A stretch of DNA of 40,208 nucleotides from Nemertoderma westbladi (taxonomy: Eukaryota > Xenacoelomorpha > Nemertodermatida > Nemertodermatidae): the NCBI GenBank assembly GCA_032718475.1, contig JAUCBJ010005339.1, forward strand, positions 1-40,208, in the 5' to 3' direction. The position numbers and the translations under genes are program-made. Numbering within the stretch: the stretch's first letter is position 1; every line of letters begins with the position of its first letter. The notes below the pieces were generated by a model, which did no database searches, had not been told where the DNA came from, and saw only the letters and a program-made list of their open reading frames with translations. Positions 23,776-33,079 of this stretch are shown piece by piece.

Positions 23776-25019
23776 ATTATACTCATTATAATTATTTTTT
23801 TAGTAGGTCTACATACATAGGGGTAAACAGGGGGGTGGGGGGGGGGGGGGGGGGAATTATTCAGTATGATAAACCGATAAACGCTATATCACTCTTTTTA
23901 TCTTAAAACGTTGGACTTAAATCGTATTGGCAACGTCTTACTAACAGTCGAGCAGCATGGCGTACAAGTTTCAGTCCTGCACCAACTTGCATCAAAATTA
24001 TCTTCATGTCGTCTCTCCAAGAACCCATCAGCGACAGACTTGTCAACATCATGGAGAGGAACTTTTCCACCCACGGTCATCCAGATGTTTAACATAACGA
24101 CAGATAATAGGCCTATCAACTTTAAGTACATTTTGTTCAATAACTGGCTGTATTCGCGTTTTTTACACTATATTTGTAAACGACTACTACCGCTACTTAG
24201 GAAAAAAATGAAGGAATAGGGAAAGGAGCAGGATACAGTGGCACGGTATTCTAACCAAAATAATAAACTAAAGTCAATAGAACAGGCTACAGTTGTATTC
24301 TTGGGAGTAATCAGCTGTTATTTGGGACGAATTTCCCTTATAGAGGGGGATGCATTTTTATTGAGTCGAAAGTCCCCCTCCCTCTATCTGCTATTTTCAC
24401 TATAGAGTGCGGGACGTGTACGTACACACAAAAACCGCTACACCGAATTTAGAAAATATCCCTATGACAGTTTGCTGATGGCTCGCAGTTATGACTCTCC
24501 CCAATCATTTCGGTTAACCGTTTGCGAACCAAAAATAGATTACATGCAATTTTCCTCCCAAGGACCAAGAAAATTAAATTTGAAAAAAAATGATATTTCT
24601 GATTATCCTACACCCCCAAAGCGCGGCACACCGTTTAAAACATTTTTCTACATTTTTAAGTATTTCACCTTTGAAACTCAACCGCCATTTGTAATATAAT
24701 AATAATTTGCTAAATTAAAATGTACTTTCATGCGATTTAATAAATAAATAATGTATAGTCTGTAAGTGTGACAAGTTGAGTTGAATTTGGTCCGCGTCTA
24801 CTAACGCATGAAACCATCTTACTACCAAAAAAATTCACCGGAAAGGGGATTGAACTCGGTACCTACTGTAGAGATTCCCAGTCCAAAACAACAATGAAAA
24901 CATACAAAAAATTTAAAGTACCCTCCAACCAATAGGAAAAACCCTTCTTCAACAATAAAATAACTTTTCTAGAGCAGTTTTTCCTGCCTGGGGGTCATTG
25001 AGGTTACTTGTAAAAGAGA
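23776..25019. other. AT-rich DNA with an 18-G tract, no gene recognised
   Basis: A poly-G run lies at 23837-23854. Short open frames on both strands at 23898-24219 show no recognised domain. 24222-24272 is a minus-strand copy of the sequence at 19368-19415. A B-box-like GAGTTCAATCCCC on the minus strand near 24850 has no partner A box that I can defend. Confidence 0.5.
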
Positions 25020-25455
25020 AGATCTTACGATAGTCTACAAAGTAAAAATCGAACAACCGAAAATATCAACAAGGTTGAGAAAGCTAAGGAAGATCTTAAA
25101 TTGGCCTACAACATCAGCCAGGAAAAGTACATACAGGATAAAATTGAAGCAATTACAACTGCTCACAAACAGCAACAATGAAAACTTACCTGGCAAACTG
25201 TAAATGAGGTATCTGGTCGGAAAAGTTGTGCAAAGGGGCGCCTCATAGACGATAGTCCTGAAGAACGTGTTGGGAAATGGAAAGATCACTTCAACAACTT
25301 GCTTAGGCAGCCACCAAACATCGAGGTCAGCCCTACAAGGAAAATATATGACAAGATACTACCTATAGAAACAGGGGACTTCAAACCCGCCGAACTCCAA
25401 AGAAGCATTAAAAGCATGTCCAATCATAAAGCGAGTGGATTAGATGAAATCCCTG
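25020..25455 (+). pseudogene. RTE-like LINE, 5' part of the reverse transcriptase region (split by an LTR)
   Basis: One frame reads through KVEKAKEDLKLAYNISQEKY, a TGA at 25179-25181, then VNEVSGRKSCAKGRL, SPEERVGKWKDHFNNLLRQP, and finally MSNHKASGLDEIP at the right edge. This is the linker and start of the reverse transcriptase in RTE-like LINEs. The reading frame breaks exactly at the solo LTR junction (CCCTG at 25451-25455) and resumes at 26574. The TGA shows that the copy was decaying independently of that insertion. Confidence 0.8.
25451..25455. repeat. Left target-site duplication of the solo LTR
   Basis: CCCTG here and CCCTG at 26574-26578 directly flank an insert that starts TGT and ends ACA. 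A 5-bp duplication is typical of LTR retroelements. Confidence 0.85.
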
Positions 25456-26133
25456 TGTAAAAGCTTTTGCGGACATATCAAGTCATTTTTACGCAATGCG
25501 CAGAATACTCTAAAATAGCCCTAAATTTATCCAACTACGCGACGGGAAGGAATTAGAACCAAGATGACGAAAAAGGGTCAGCTGATTCTTTGTGGACGTG
25601 GAGGTTCTTTGTTCTGTCTTATTCAGCCAATCAGAGCAATTTTCACTTTATGTCTAACAGAAACCTATGGAAACTCGCGCAATGCATTACGGTCTTTGTT
25701 TACTATTTTCTGAGCATCAGAACCAACTCAGAATTTTCTGTGCTTCTGTGTGGAAGTTTCAGACTTTGGCCTAGGAACATCAGATGGCCTTGATTATAAG
25801 AACGTAAATCTATTAACTTGATTTCTCATTTGCACATTTTATAACTGCATAAGTAACACATACTGACTGTTCACCGCATTATTTTACTTCTGTTTACGGT
25901 CTTTTATTAATTGTTGTTATATTAATGGATATTGCTGTTATATTTGGAGAATACCGATAAATAATCATAAACTTTCAAGCTCACGTGACGTAGCTTATGA
26001 CGTAGTCAATCTTCTTGATTACTGAGGTAAGAGGAATAGAGTTTACCGGTAGCAACTGCGACTTAAATTATAGTGGTTTTGTGTGAATTAAATGCTATTT
26101 CATAATCCCTACGTGTGTCAGTTGCGATCCTCC

Positions 26134-26141
26134 TTATATAT
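26134..26141 (+). promoter_or_regulatory. Candidate TATA box of the solo LTR
   Basis: TTATATAT 91 bp upstream of the AATAAA at 26232, in the U3 region as expected for LTR transcription. It could still be a chance AT-rich match. Confidence 0.45.
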
Positions 26142-26170
26142 GATCAAATTCAGTGACGGTCGGCATATTA

Positions 26171-26230
26171 GTGCGAACTAGTGTAAAGTAGTGTGAAGTA
26201 GTGTGAAGTCGTGTGAAGTAGTGTGAAGGT
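26171..26230 (+). repeat. Six exact-length 10-bp tandem repeats in the LTR
   Basis: The decamer GTGTGAAGTA is repeated six times without length change (GTGCGAACTA, GTGTAAAGTA, GTGTGAAGTA, GTGTGAAGTC, GTGTGAAGTA, GTGTGAAGGT). It lies between the candidate TATA box and AATAAA, so it is probably in the transcribed R region. Confidence 0.95.
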
Positions 26231-26231
26231 T

Positions 26232-26237
26232 AATAAA
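26232..26237 (+). terminator. Candidate polyadenylation signal of the solo LTR
   Basis: AATAAA immediately after the decamer tandem, downstream of the TATA box, matching the U3-R order. Confidence 0.5.
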
Positions 26238-26573
26238 GCATCTCCTAAAGAATGCGCTATTTACGAAACTCTGTGGCCATCTAGTTGTGATTAGTATAAG
26301 TCATAACTCTGTTTTTATACTTAAAGCGCCACGTCCTAAAGGAACTGTTAATATTATATAGTAACGATCAATCGAATAATACAGTAGGTATACACTGTAC
26401 AATAACTCTCACTCTCAAGGAATCCGAATCCAGTCTCCCACACCGTGGGTCATACGCCGCGCACGGACTGGCTTCGGCTGATGTAACTTCAGTACACTAG
26501 GTAATTGATAAAGGCTAAAGTCGATTTATAAACAAGATGACAGAGAGGACAAAGAGCACTAAAAGCGCGAACA

Positions 26574-26936
26574 CCCTGCAGGAGTATGGAAAACAGGAGT
26601 GCTAAACAGACCATTATTGGATATTAGATGTATGGATGTTGAAATGGGAAAAGCCAAGACCAATTTGGAATAAAGGTCAACTAAAGCCTCTCACTAAGAA
26701 AGGAGACCTCGGTGTACCAACAAACTATCATGGGATCTGTCTGCTTGTGGTAGCTGCAAAAATATACAACAAAATGATTCTATATAGAATTAGACCTCAC
26801 ATAGAGAAACTGCTGCGTAAGAGCCAAAACGGATTTCGACCAAATAGATCAACAATAGCTCAGATACTTGCGCAACGGAGACTGATTGAGGGAATTAAGT
26901 CAAAGAATCTCCCCGCTGTCTTCCAAGTCAGCTGAC
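26574..26936 (+). pseudogene. RTE-like LINE, continuing reverse transcriptase (after the LTR)
   Basis: The frame resumes with AGVWKTGVLNRPLL. It shifts by about 26636 to the frame reading GQLKPLTKKGDL, then NYHGICLLVVAAKIYNKMIL, then LRKSQNGFRPNRSTIAQIL, ending NLPAVFQ. These are reverse-transcriptase motifs 1 and 2 of RTE-like LINEs, in order. Sequence similarity stops at about 26930, just before the first catalytic aspartate block, so this copy is truncated there. Together with 25020-25455 it is one old LINE copy. Confidence 0.8.
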
Positions 26937-28980
26937 GTAGTTTATTAATCAGTTTGGTTGTTCTCGAGACTCGTCTGAGGGAGAGTAACATTGACAGAAC
27001 GAAAACACCAGATAGCAGATGAGGAAGTCTACAAAAAACTGTTTGTAAAAAAACTTTTATACAAAACCTGTATGCAGAAAAAAATACTTGTACTAAAAAA
27101 CTGTTTTATACAAAAACTGTTTGTAGAAAAAACTATTTGTACAAAAAAAAACGTTCAGATAATGTCGTTTAAGGCTATGCAAACCTTTTATAAAGGAATC
27201 ACATGGACTATCTATACAATATGAATTATACATACAATCACTGGCGGCGTCAAAGACAGCAATTATTATAACACATACAGTACTGTAATAGTACTGATTT
27301 AGCAACTGCGGCACACTTTGGTAGCCTCCATTTTATTTCAATTATCGTTTCAGATTATGAACTGAGCTTGTAATATGATAGTAATTACTATAGGAGCACT
27401 GTATAGCTTCGATGTGAGGTCTGTATTGAATTTCTCCCCATCCTGACTTTGGGAAGGATTACAATGCGAAGTGCGGAAGGGTTAAGTGTAAAAAAAAATA
27501 CTAAAATAACTAATATTATTACAGTAAATGCCACAATGGAATACTACTGTAGATAGCAAAATATGTACGTGTAGTATTAAACAATACAAAAAGGAATGAA
27601 CAATTCAATAAATATATCCGTTGCCATGGAAACGAGCACAATCACCCCGATTTTTTATTAAAAAATTAGTCCCGTAAATCGACTTTGAAAAATTAGTCCC
27701 GTAAATCGACTTTGAGTGTTCCGTTGTGAGCTTAAAATCCGGGGATATTTTCTCAACATGACTGCACATTACATACTTACATACATCTGATGACACGAAC
27801 AACCCCCCCCCCCCCCCCCCCCACCAACATTTTTTACAAATCTTTATCATATTGGTTGAAATTTGAAACACAACTAGTTCAACTCACTGTGGTTGTTACT
27901 ATGAAACCGGAATTTTCGATTTGCCTTTAAATTTTTATATAAGTTGTTTGTGAAACCGCACTCTTTGAATCGCGGCCATTTTTCAAATAAGTCGTAATTT
28001 ATATTATTGGAAAGCGAAATTTGGTTGCGAAATTCCAAATATTTAACACAAAATTTCGTGGAGAAACAGCTGAGATATAGGCGCTAAAATATGCAAGAAT
28101 TATCGTTCGCTAGGGGGTAATTATTCCATTTAAATAAATAACATTCTAGAAAGTATTATTTATCTCATGAGTAGGTGTGCAGTGCTGTAAGAAGAGTATG
28201 CCCAAGGTGTCCTCAACTATAAACTCCTAAACTGGGTATGCCTATAGGCCAACACCATGTTTTAGAATTTAGTGTTACTGAGTTAGGGGCATTTGAATGT
28301 TGCAGGTATAAGCTGCTGCTTCCAGTACATGCCATTTATTATTTATATACTACAGTACTGTAATACTATAGTACAGTACTGTGGTTATAATACTGTATTG
28401 GGCACATCACTTCTATAATAACCGGGATTGTTATTTGCATTATCAGTATACTGTAGTTTGTATGAGTACAGTTTGAAATTAATGCGCGGTTTCTCAAGCC
28501 TGGGTAGCACCAATTATAGAGTTGTCAAACGGAGTAGCAGCTTGTGGGTAGGGGGGCCTATGCATTGCCTGTGTGAGATACATACCTGAGAGTTTGGAAT
28601 CATCACAAAATTTACATCTTAGTATTTTGATAATATCTCCGGAAGTTCTTGGTTGAATTTACAACGGGTTTCAGATTCGGAATCTGCAGATGAAGGTGGA
28701 TCTAATGATATCTCGATTTCATTACAAAGACGTAAAATAAAGTCTACGGAGGTGGTTAAACACTGCTAAATAGACATTTTTTAAGGGCTTGTTGTACTGT
28801 ATGGAAATAACTCAGAAATTGAAAAATCCGGCCAGGTCACCAGTAAGATAAGGTGTCGATCTATCATCATATACCAAATTTTGTAGCATTTTATTGAAAT
28901 TTGAAAAAAATTAGGGGGGGGGGGGGGGGGGGGGGCTCCGACCCCCTAAAAATGGTTGTTGTACTGTATTAAGGGTTATG
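26937..28980. other. AT-rich DNA with homopolymer tracts, no gene recognised
   Basis: It contains the AT-rich tandem (27030-27152), a 27-bp direct tandem of TTAGTCCCGTAAATCGACTT (period 27 from 27661 to 27714), a 20-C run (27803-27822), a cluster of ACAGTACTGT palindromes (28350-28390) and a 22-G run (28914-28935). CGTTGCCATGGAAACGAG near 27620 resembles the inner end of the P-like terminal repeat. No coding region was recognised. Confidence 0.5.
27030..27152 (+). repeat. Degenerate 15-18 bp AT-rich tandem
   Basis: AAAAAACTGTTTGTAC-like units repeat about seven times with indels and substitutions. It accounts for the lysine-rich open frame on the plus strand here, which is therefore not a gene. 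Confidence 0.7.
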
Positions 28981-28981
28981 G

Positions 28982-29006
28982 TGTATATCACACCTTGTGA
29001 TATACA
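28982..29006. repeat. Perfect 11-bp hairpin TGTATATCACA
   Basis: TGTATATCACA (28982-28992), loop CCT, TGTGATATACA (28996-29006). The arm motif GTGATATAC is shared with the large palindromes at 29612-29788 and 34949-35125. Confidence 0.85.
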
Positions 29007-29151
29007 GTTAGCTATATTCAAAAATTATTTGAAACTTGTAGTACTAATTAATTGTGTTTTTTTAATTACAAAAAGATATATGTACTAGCTAGATTTTGCT
29101 ATTTTTAATATTTTGTGTAGGCCCTACAAAAGAAACAAACCCAAACATTCT

Positions 29152-29337
29152 AGGCCACGTTCACACTACCGAGTTGAAGTCAAAGTCAAAAGACAAATTG
29201 TAAAACACAATTTAATTTTTTATAGAAAGCCCTTATCTGCTTATGTAATATATTATATAATGTACTGTATTATTATTTATTATTTCTAGCTACATTTAAT
29301 TTCATTTGACTTTGACTCGGTAGTGTGAACGCAGCCT
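29152..29337. mobile_element. 186-bp MITE-like inverted-repeat element
   Basis: The left end AGGCCACGTTCACACTACCG and the reverse complement of the right end (AGGCTGCGTTCACACTACCG) match at 18 of 20 bases. They continue into GAGT and CAAAGTCAAA on both sides. The interior is AT-rich without coding capacity. I see no convincing target duplication, so the superfamily is not assigned. Confidence 0.75.
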
Positions 29338-29611
29338 TCCCGTAGGTGGTGTATAATTAATCGTTCCCATGTGTTTAACATATAATCAAGATATTTTCCA
29401 AAATATGTTCTGGAATAAAAAATATTTGCAACTGAGGGATCATTTTTTCAAAATAAATAGCTAGCATATTCTAGAACGATTTCTATACAAAAAGCTAAAA
29501 GTACTAGCCATAATAAAATATTGGAGAGGAAAGTACTAAATTGTGGAGTGGGGTTCGCTTTACCTTATTATGCAGGACGGCCCTCTTCGTGTTCAATAAG
29601 TTCGAACACAT

Positions 29612-29788
29612 GTGATAAACAGAATATAACCTGTCCTAGGAGTGATATACGATATGTCAACCTTCAGCAAATAAACTTTGTGTAACAACCTCGGGCTTCG
29701 GCCTCGGTAGTTATACAAGTTTATTTGCTTCAGGTTGATATATCGTACAGTATATCACTCCTAGAACAGGTGATATTCTCTGTATATC
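29612..29788. repeat. Palindromic hairpin element, copy 1 (about 177 bp)
   Basis: Two arms of about 85 bp are near-perfect inverted copies. The outer arm includes CCTAGGAGTGATATAC on the left and GTATATCACTCCTAG on the right; the inner arm includes AGCAAATAAA and TTTATTTGCT. The centre is GGGCTTCGGCCTCGG. The element is related to 34949-35125. It has no coding capacity. It could be a fold-back MITE or a structured transcribed element. Confidence 0.85.
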
Positions 29789-29939
29789 ACCCAGCTAAAG
29801 CCAAAATACCCAATGTAACTATATTAACAATCTTAATACAAAATTCTAGAACTTAAATAACTGTATATCAACCAGCTAAAGCCAAAATACCCAATGTAAC
29901 TACTATATTAACACTCCTAATACAAAATTCTAGAACTTA
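29781..29939 (+). repeat. 81-bp direct tandem duplication
   Basis: TGTATATCA followed by CCAGCTAAAGCCAAAATACC, TTAATACAAAATTCTAGAAC occurs twice, at 29781-29855 and 29862-29939, with few differences. The first copy overlaps the outer tip of the palindrome, so the tip was duplicated with its flank. Confidence 0.85.
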
Positions 29940-30504
29940 CACATTTATTGTTGTGTTTTAGACATTATTTTTTGCACAGTCTTCCCAAAGTTGAAAGAAT
30001 TTATATCCATTCCCAACTGATTTAAAATCACTTTTGTAGCTAATAGGAATATAACAGTTGCCAACCAGGAACTAATATTGAAGTCCGCACTATAGGCCTA
30101 CAGTACTGTAGTATTGCCTGTGTGACCGTTTATTGAAAATTTTGCATCATCTTTTTGGTTAGAGTTCCATACAGCACTACATTTATAAATCATATATCAT
30201 TGATAAAATGGCAACATTGAGGAGTTGCAGAACAATATAAAAGTATTATATACTATTCTAGAACATAAATACAATAAAAAATTTAATGTTCTAGAAGATA
30301 GAGCTAGTTTTATTTATTTTATCATTGCTAGTAAATTAAAATAAATATTTTTAAGTAAATTTCTTAATACTTTTAAATTAATATTGATTAGAGTTTTTAT
30401 GGGTTTATAATCTTTTTTTCTTTTTATGTTTTTTTAAGTTTTGAGTTTTTTTGTTAAAATTTTTATTTTGAGTTTTATCACAAAAAATGCTCACACACTG
30501 GTTG
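29940..30504. other. AT-rich sequence, no gene recognised
   Basis: It contains TTCTAGAAC at 30256 and TTCTAGAAG at 30289 and an ACAGTACTGTAG palindrome near 30102. Nothing else was seen. Confidence 0.5.
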
Positions 30505-30759
30505 TATTTTATTATTATTATTATTAGTCAACACTCCTTTATTACATCATATTATAACTATTTGTTGCACGTGAAGTAAGATAAAACATAATTAGTGGAG
30601 GGAGAAAAACCACCCAGGCGTATCAGCGCTTACGGTGGTTAATAAAAAACAAAATTTAAAATCACTAAACATTAAAATTTACATCAGCTTAAAAAAAAAA
30701 ATTTAAAAAGAAATACGAATAAAATTAACTGTACATACCGTAGAACCCAGAAACGTTTA
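30505..30759 (-). repeat. LINE 3' untranslated region and (TAA)n tail
   Basis: After the stop on the minus strand, AACCACC and GGTGGTT (about 30608-30641) are complementary around a ~20-nt loop, a possible 3' recognition hairpin for the LINE's reverse transcriptase. AATAAAGGAGTGTTGAC follows, then a short TAA microsatellite, as in many CR1/L2-like 3' ends. The reverse-transcriptase recognition role is inference from family knowledge. Confidence 0.65.
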
Positions 30760-32012
30760 TTACGAGCGACCGATTAGTGGTCGATTAAATTTGCAAATTG
30801 GTAGGAAATCGTGGTTCTTGAGCTTGGTCGCAAAACTGACAAGTGTTCTGGAATCTACTATATCTTCTGGCAAATCATTCCAGACTGGCACAACACGGCT
30901 GGTAAATGAGTTTTTAGATATAATTAATCTACATCTAGGTACATTTAACTTGTGAGAGTGGCCACGCAGACCCGGACGGTTAGTATAGCTAAATAGCGCA
31001 CCAAAATCTAAATCAACTAAATTTCTCTCTATACTGAAAAGTAACTTTAGATCAAAAATATATCGTCGGACTTCCAGCGGTTGTAAATTAAGGTGTTGTA
31101 TTCTATGTATGTACGGTTTGTAACTAATATTGCAACGGCTATACAATCTACGTGTAAAATATCGCTGGACACTCTCCACAAGATCAATACTGCCTAATGA
31201 AAAAGGCGACCATACTGGTGTACAGTATTCTAGAATCGGTCTAACGTATGATTTATAGGCTGTTAATATTGCACCTTTATTGCTAGTCTTAAAGCAACGA
31301 AATATCATATTAGTTATGTTAAAAGCCTTTGTACACTGTTGTTTACAGTATTTATCAAACTTCAAATCCGCAGATATAATAATACCTAAATCTTTACATT
31401 TCGTCACCTTCTTTATCACTTTATTGCCTAGCACATAATTGTAATTATTATTATTTGCACCTATATGTAGAACCATACATTTATCCGGGGCTATATTTAG
31501 CTGCCAAAGGTTGGCCCAGGTCTCTAACCTAGAGAGGCTAGCGTTCAGACTATGACTTTCATTGGACGGACCATATAGCTTGACATCATCGGCAAATAAA
31601 CGGCAGGACACGTTATCCCTGTCCAAAAGCGGTGGTAAGTCGTTTATGTATATCAGGAACAAAACCGGTCCGCGGACACTGCCCTGTATTGTTCCGGATA
31701 CGACCCGACAGTAGTCGGAATATTTATCTCCAACAACTATTCTTTGGGTTCTGTTACTGAGAAATGCCGATAGCCAAGATAATAGGTCGCCCGAAATCCC
31801 ATAACTAGACAATTTAATCAATAGCTTTGAATGTATAATAGAATCAAAAGCCTTGGCATAGTCTATGTATATCACATCAAAGGATTTCTTACGGTCTAGA
31901 AAATTACACCAATCTTTTACACATTCAATAAGTTGAGAACAAGTAGAGCGTTTTTTTAAAAAGCCGTGTTGTGCCTTACATATTAAACCATGTTTAAACA
32001 AATAATTTACTA
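30760..32012 (-). pseudogene. CR1/jockey-like LINE reverse transcriptase, main part
   Basis: The frame is open to 32145, but residues 1-45 come from the inserted MITE; LINE sequence starts at VNYLFKHGL. In that 461-residue frame, QHGFLKKRST lies at 59-68, the first catalytic block YIDYAKAFDS at 93-102, the GTIQGSVRGPVLF block at 151-163, and the catalytic FADD at 184-187. KDLGIIIS, VRPILEYCTPVWSP and VQRYFTRRL then follow as in CR1/jockey elements. GSVRGP has R where the family usually has L. The C-terminal region (residues 280-461) carries no RNase H. This part has no stop or frameshift, so decay is light; the copy is inactivated chiefly by the MITE and by a frameshift near 33000. Confidence 0.9.
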
Positions 32013-32719
32013 CAGTACAGGCCACCAGAAAACGCAGATTTGTACAATTGTGAACACATTTTATCAAATGTGTACCAGTGTAATGTAATGTTGGTGAACG
32101 GGACAATTGAACATAATTGAACATAATTGAAATGGCAACAACCAAAATTTTTTCGCCAAAGGATACAATTGAATACTTTTGAAACGCTTAGTAATCTGGA
32201 AACTCTCTGTAGTTTGCCGCAAACTGTCACTCACTGCAGCTGGAAATGCGATAAGGATTTTGTTTACCTTTATAGTGTGCGGTTAATAGTGTCTACTGTA
32301 GTAGGCAGGCCTATAGTTAGTGATGTTAAGGCATCTTCTGGTGTTTCTCTGTGCCCTCTCGGTGTCAGACTAATGGCGCGACATCTCCCTGCACTAAATT
32401 AATTATTCAATGGTATAGGCTCCTCCATCCATCCACTCCCATACACTCAATGAACCTCCATGTGGTCTTGTATGTAGTTCTCTCTCTACCAATACAGCCC
32501 ATGTCCGCAATGTTACGCCCTGGGGGCTCTCTCATCTACCTGATATCAGACATACAGACGCACCGCACACAAAGCCTTTGTCGGTCCCGGCAAGTTAGCC
32601 TCTCCTGCTGTGTGATCTAGAAGATAACTCGCCATAACCTGCCAATCAGATGACTTGAACAAATGTGTTCACATGTGATCACATTGGATGAAATCTGCTT
32701 TTTCTGGTGGCCTGTACTG
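32013..32719. mobile_element. 707-bp mariner-like MITE inserted at TA in the LINE
   Basis: The ends are CAGTACAGGCCACCAGAAAA and its reverse complement. Inverted similarity continues to about 60 bp per side (GCAGATTT, then GAACACATTT). TA flanks both ends (32011-32012 and 32720-32721), the hallmark of Tc1/mariner insertions. Taking out the insert and one TA restores the LINE frame (K-I-E-I then V-N-Y-L), which fixes the boundaries to the base. No transposase is encoded; the open frames inside show no domain. The assignment to Tc1/mariner rests on the TA target and the inverted repeats only. Confidence 0.88.
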
Positions 32720-33079
32720 TATTTCAATCTTTATACACGATTCCATTAATTTGCACGCTACACATGTTAATGAGACTGGCCTGTAATTGTACGGGTCTGA
32801 CGGATTTCCCTTTTTGTATAGCGGAATGACATTGGCTGTAAGCCATATCGTCGGTAACGCGTGATATTCAAAAGAAATTTTGAAAAGTGCCGATAATGGT
32901 GCCGCAATGCAGCGAGACAAATTTGCGAAGAGAATGTTCGGTAATCCGTCAGGTGTACGGCTGGTCTTTTTTTTAAGTTTCCTAAGCATAGCATACATAT
33001 ACTGTAACGGGACAGAAATCAACTTTTGATAAATTGGTTCTAGAATCAATCCTACGTTTAAAACTAGGTATATTATCAT
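32720..33079 (-). pseudogene. CR1/jockey-like LINE reverse transcriptase, N-terminal part
   Basis: The frame contains RTPDGLPNILF, then VIPLYKKGNPSDPYNYRPVS and CKLMESCIKIEI, the first reverse-transcriptase blocks of CR1/jockey elements. It ends at the MITE junction. It overlaps the end of the endonuclease frame (32982-33079) in a different frame. The true join is near 33000, where a single-base frameshift separates PVTV from YAMLRKLKKK. The first residues of this open frame (before about YMYAMLRK) are therefore out-of-frame translation. Confidence 0.82.

Larger units (their letters stand above)
25456..26573 (+). mobile_element. Solo LTR, 1118 bp, inserted in an RTE-like LINE
   Basis: The insert begins TGTAAAAGC and ends GCGCGAACA, so it has the TG...CA ends of an LTR, flanked by CCCTG duplications. 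Removing the insert and one CCCTG joins the two LINE halves in frame (D-E-I-P-A-G-V-W), which fixes the boundaries to the base. Plus-strand promoter and end signals are in the expected order: TTATATAT at 26134-26141, then AATAAA at 26232-26237. U3 would be about 25456-26160 and U5 about 26250-26573. There is no internal region, gag or pol, so the rest was probably lost by LTR-LTR recombination. The clade (Gypsy or BEL/Pao) cannot be told from an LTR alone. Confidence 0.82.

Noticed and set aside
23898-24219. Overlapping open frames on both strands as a gene
   Set aside because: No recognised domain. A faint likeness to a LINE C-terminus on the plus strand is not defensible.
24840-24900. tRNA or SINE on the minus strand
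   Set aside because: Only a B-box-like GAGTTCAATCCCC is present; no A box and no cloverleaf.
25456-26573. Insertion in the LINE as an intron
   Set aside because: It begins TG and ends CA rather than GT...AG, and it is flanked by a CCCTG duplication, which fits an LTR.
26991-27224. Lysine-rich 77-codon open frame
   Set aside because: Explained by the AT-rich tandem repeat at 27030-27152.
32127-32620. Plus-strand open frames within the MITE
   Set aside because: No transposase motif; non-autonomous element.
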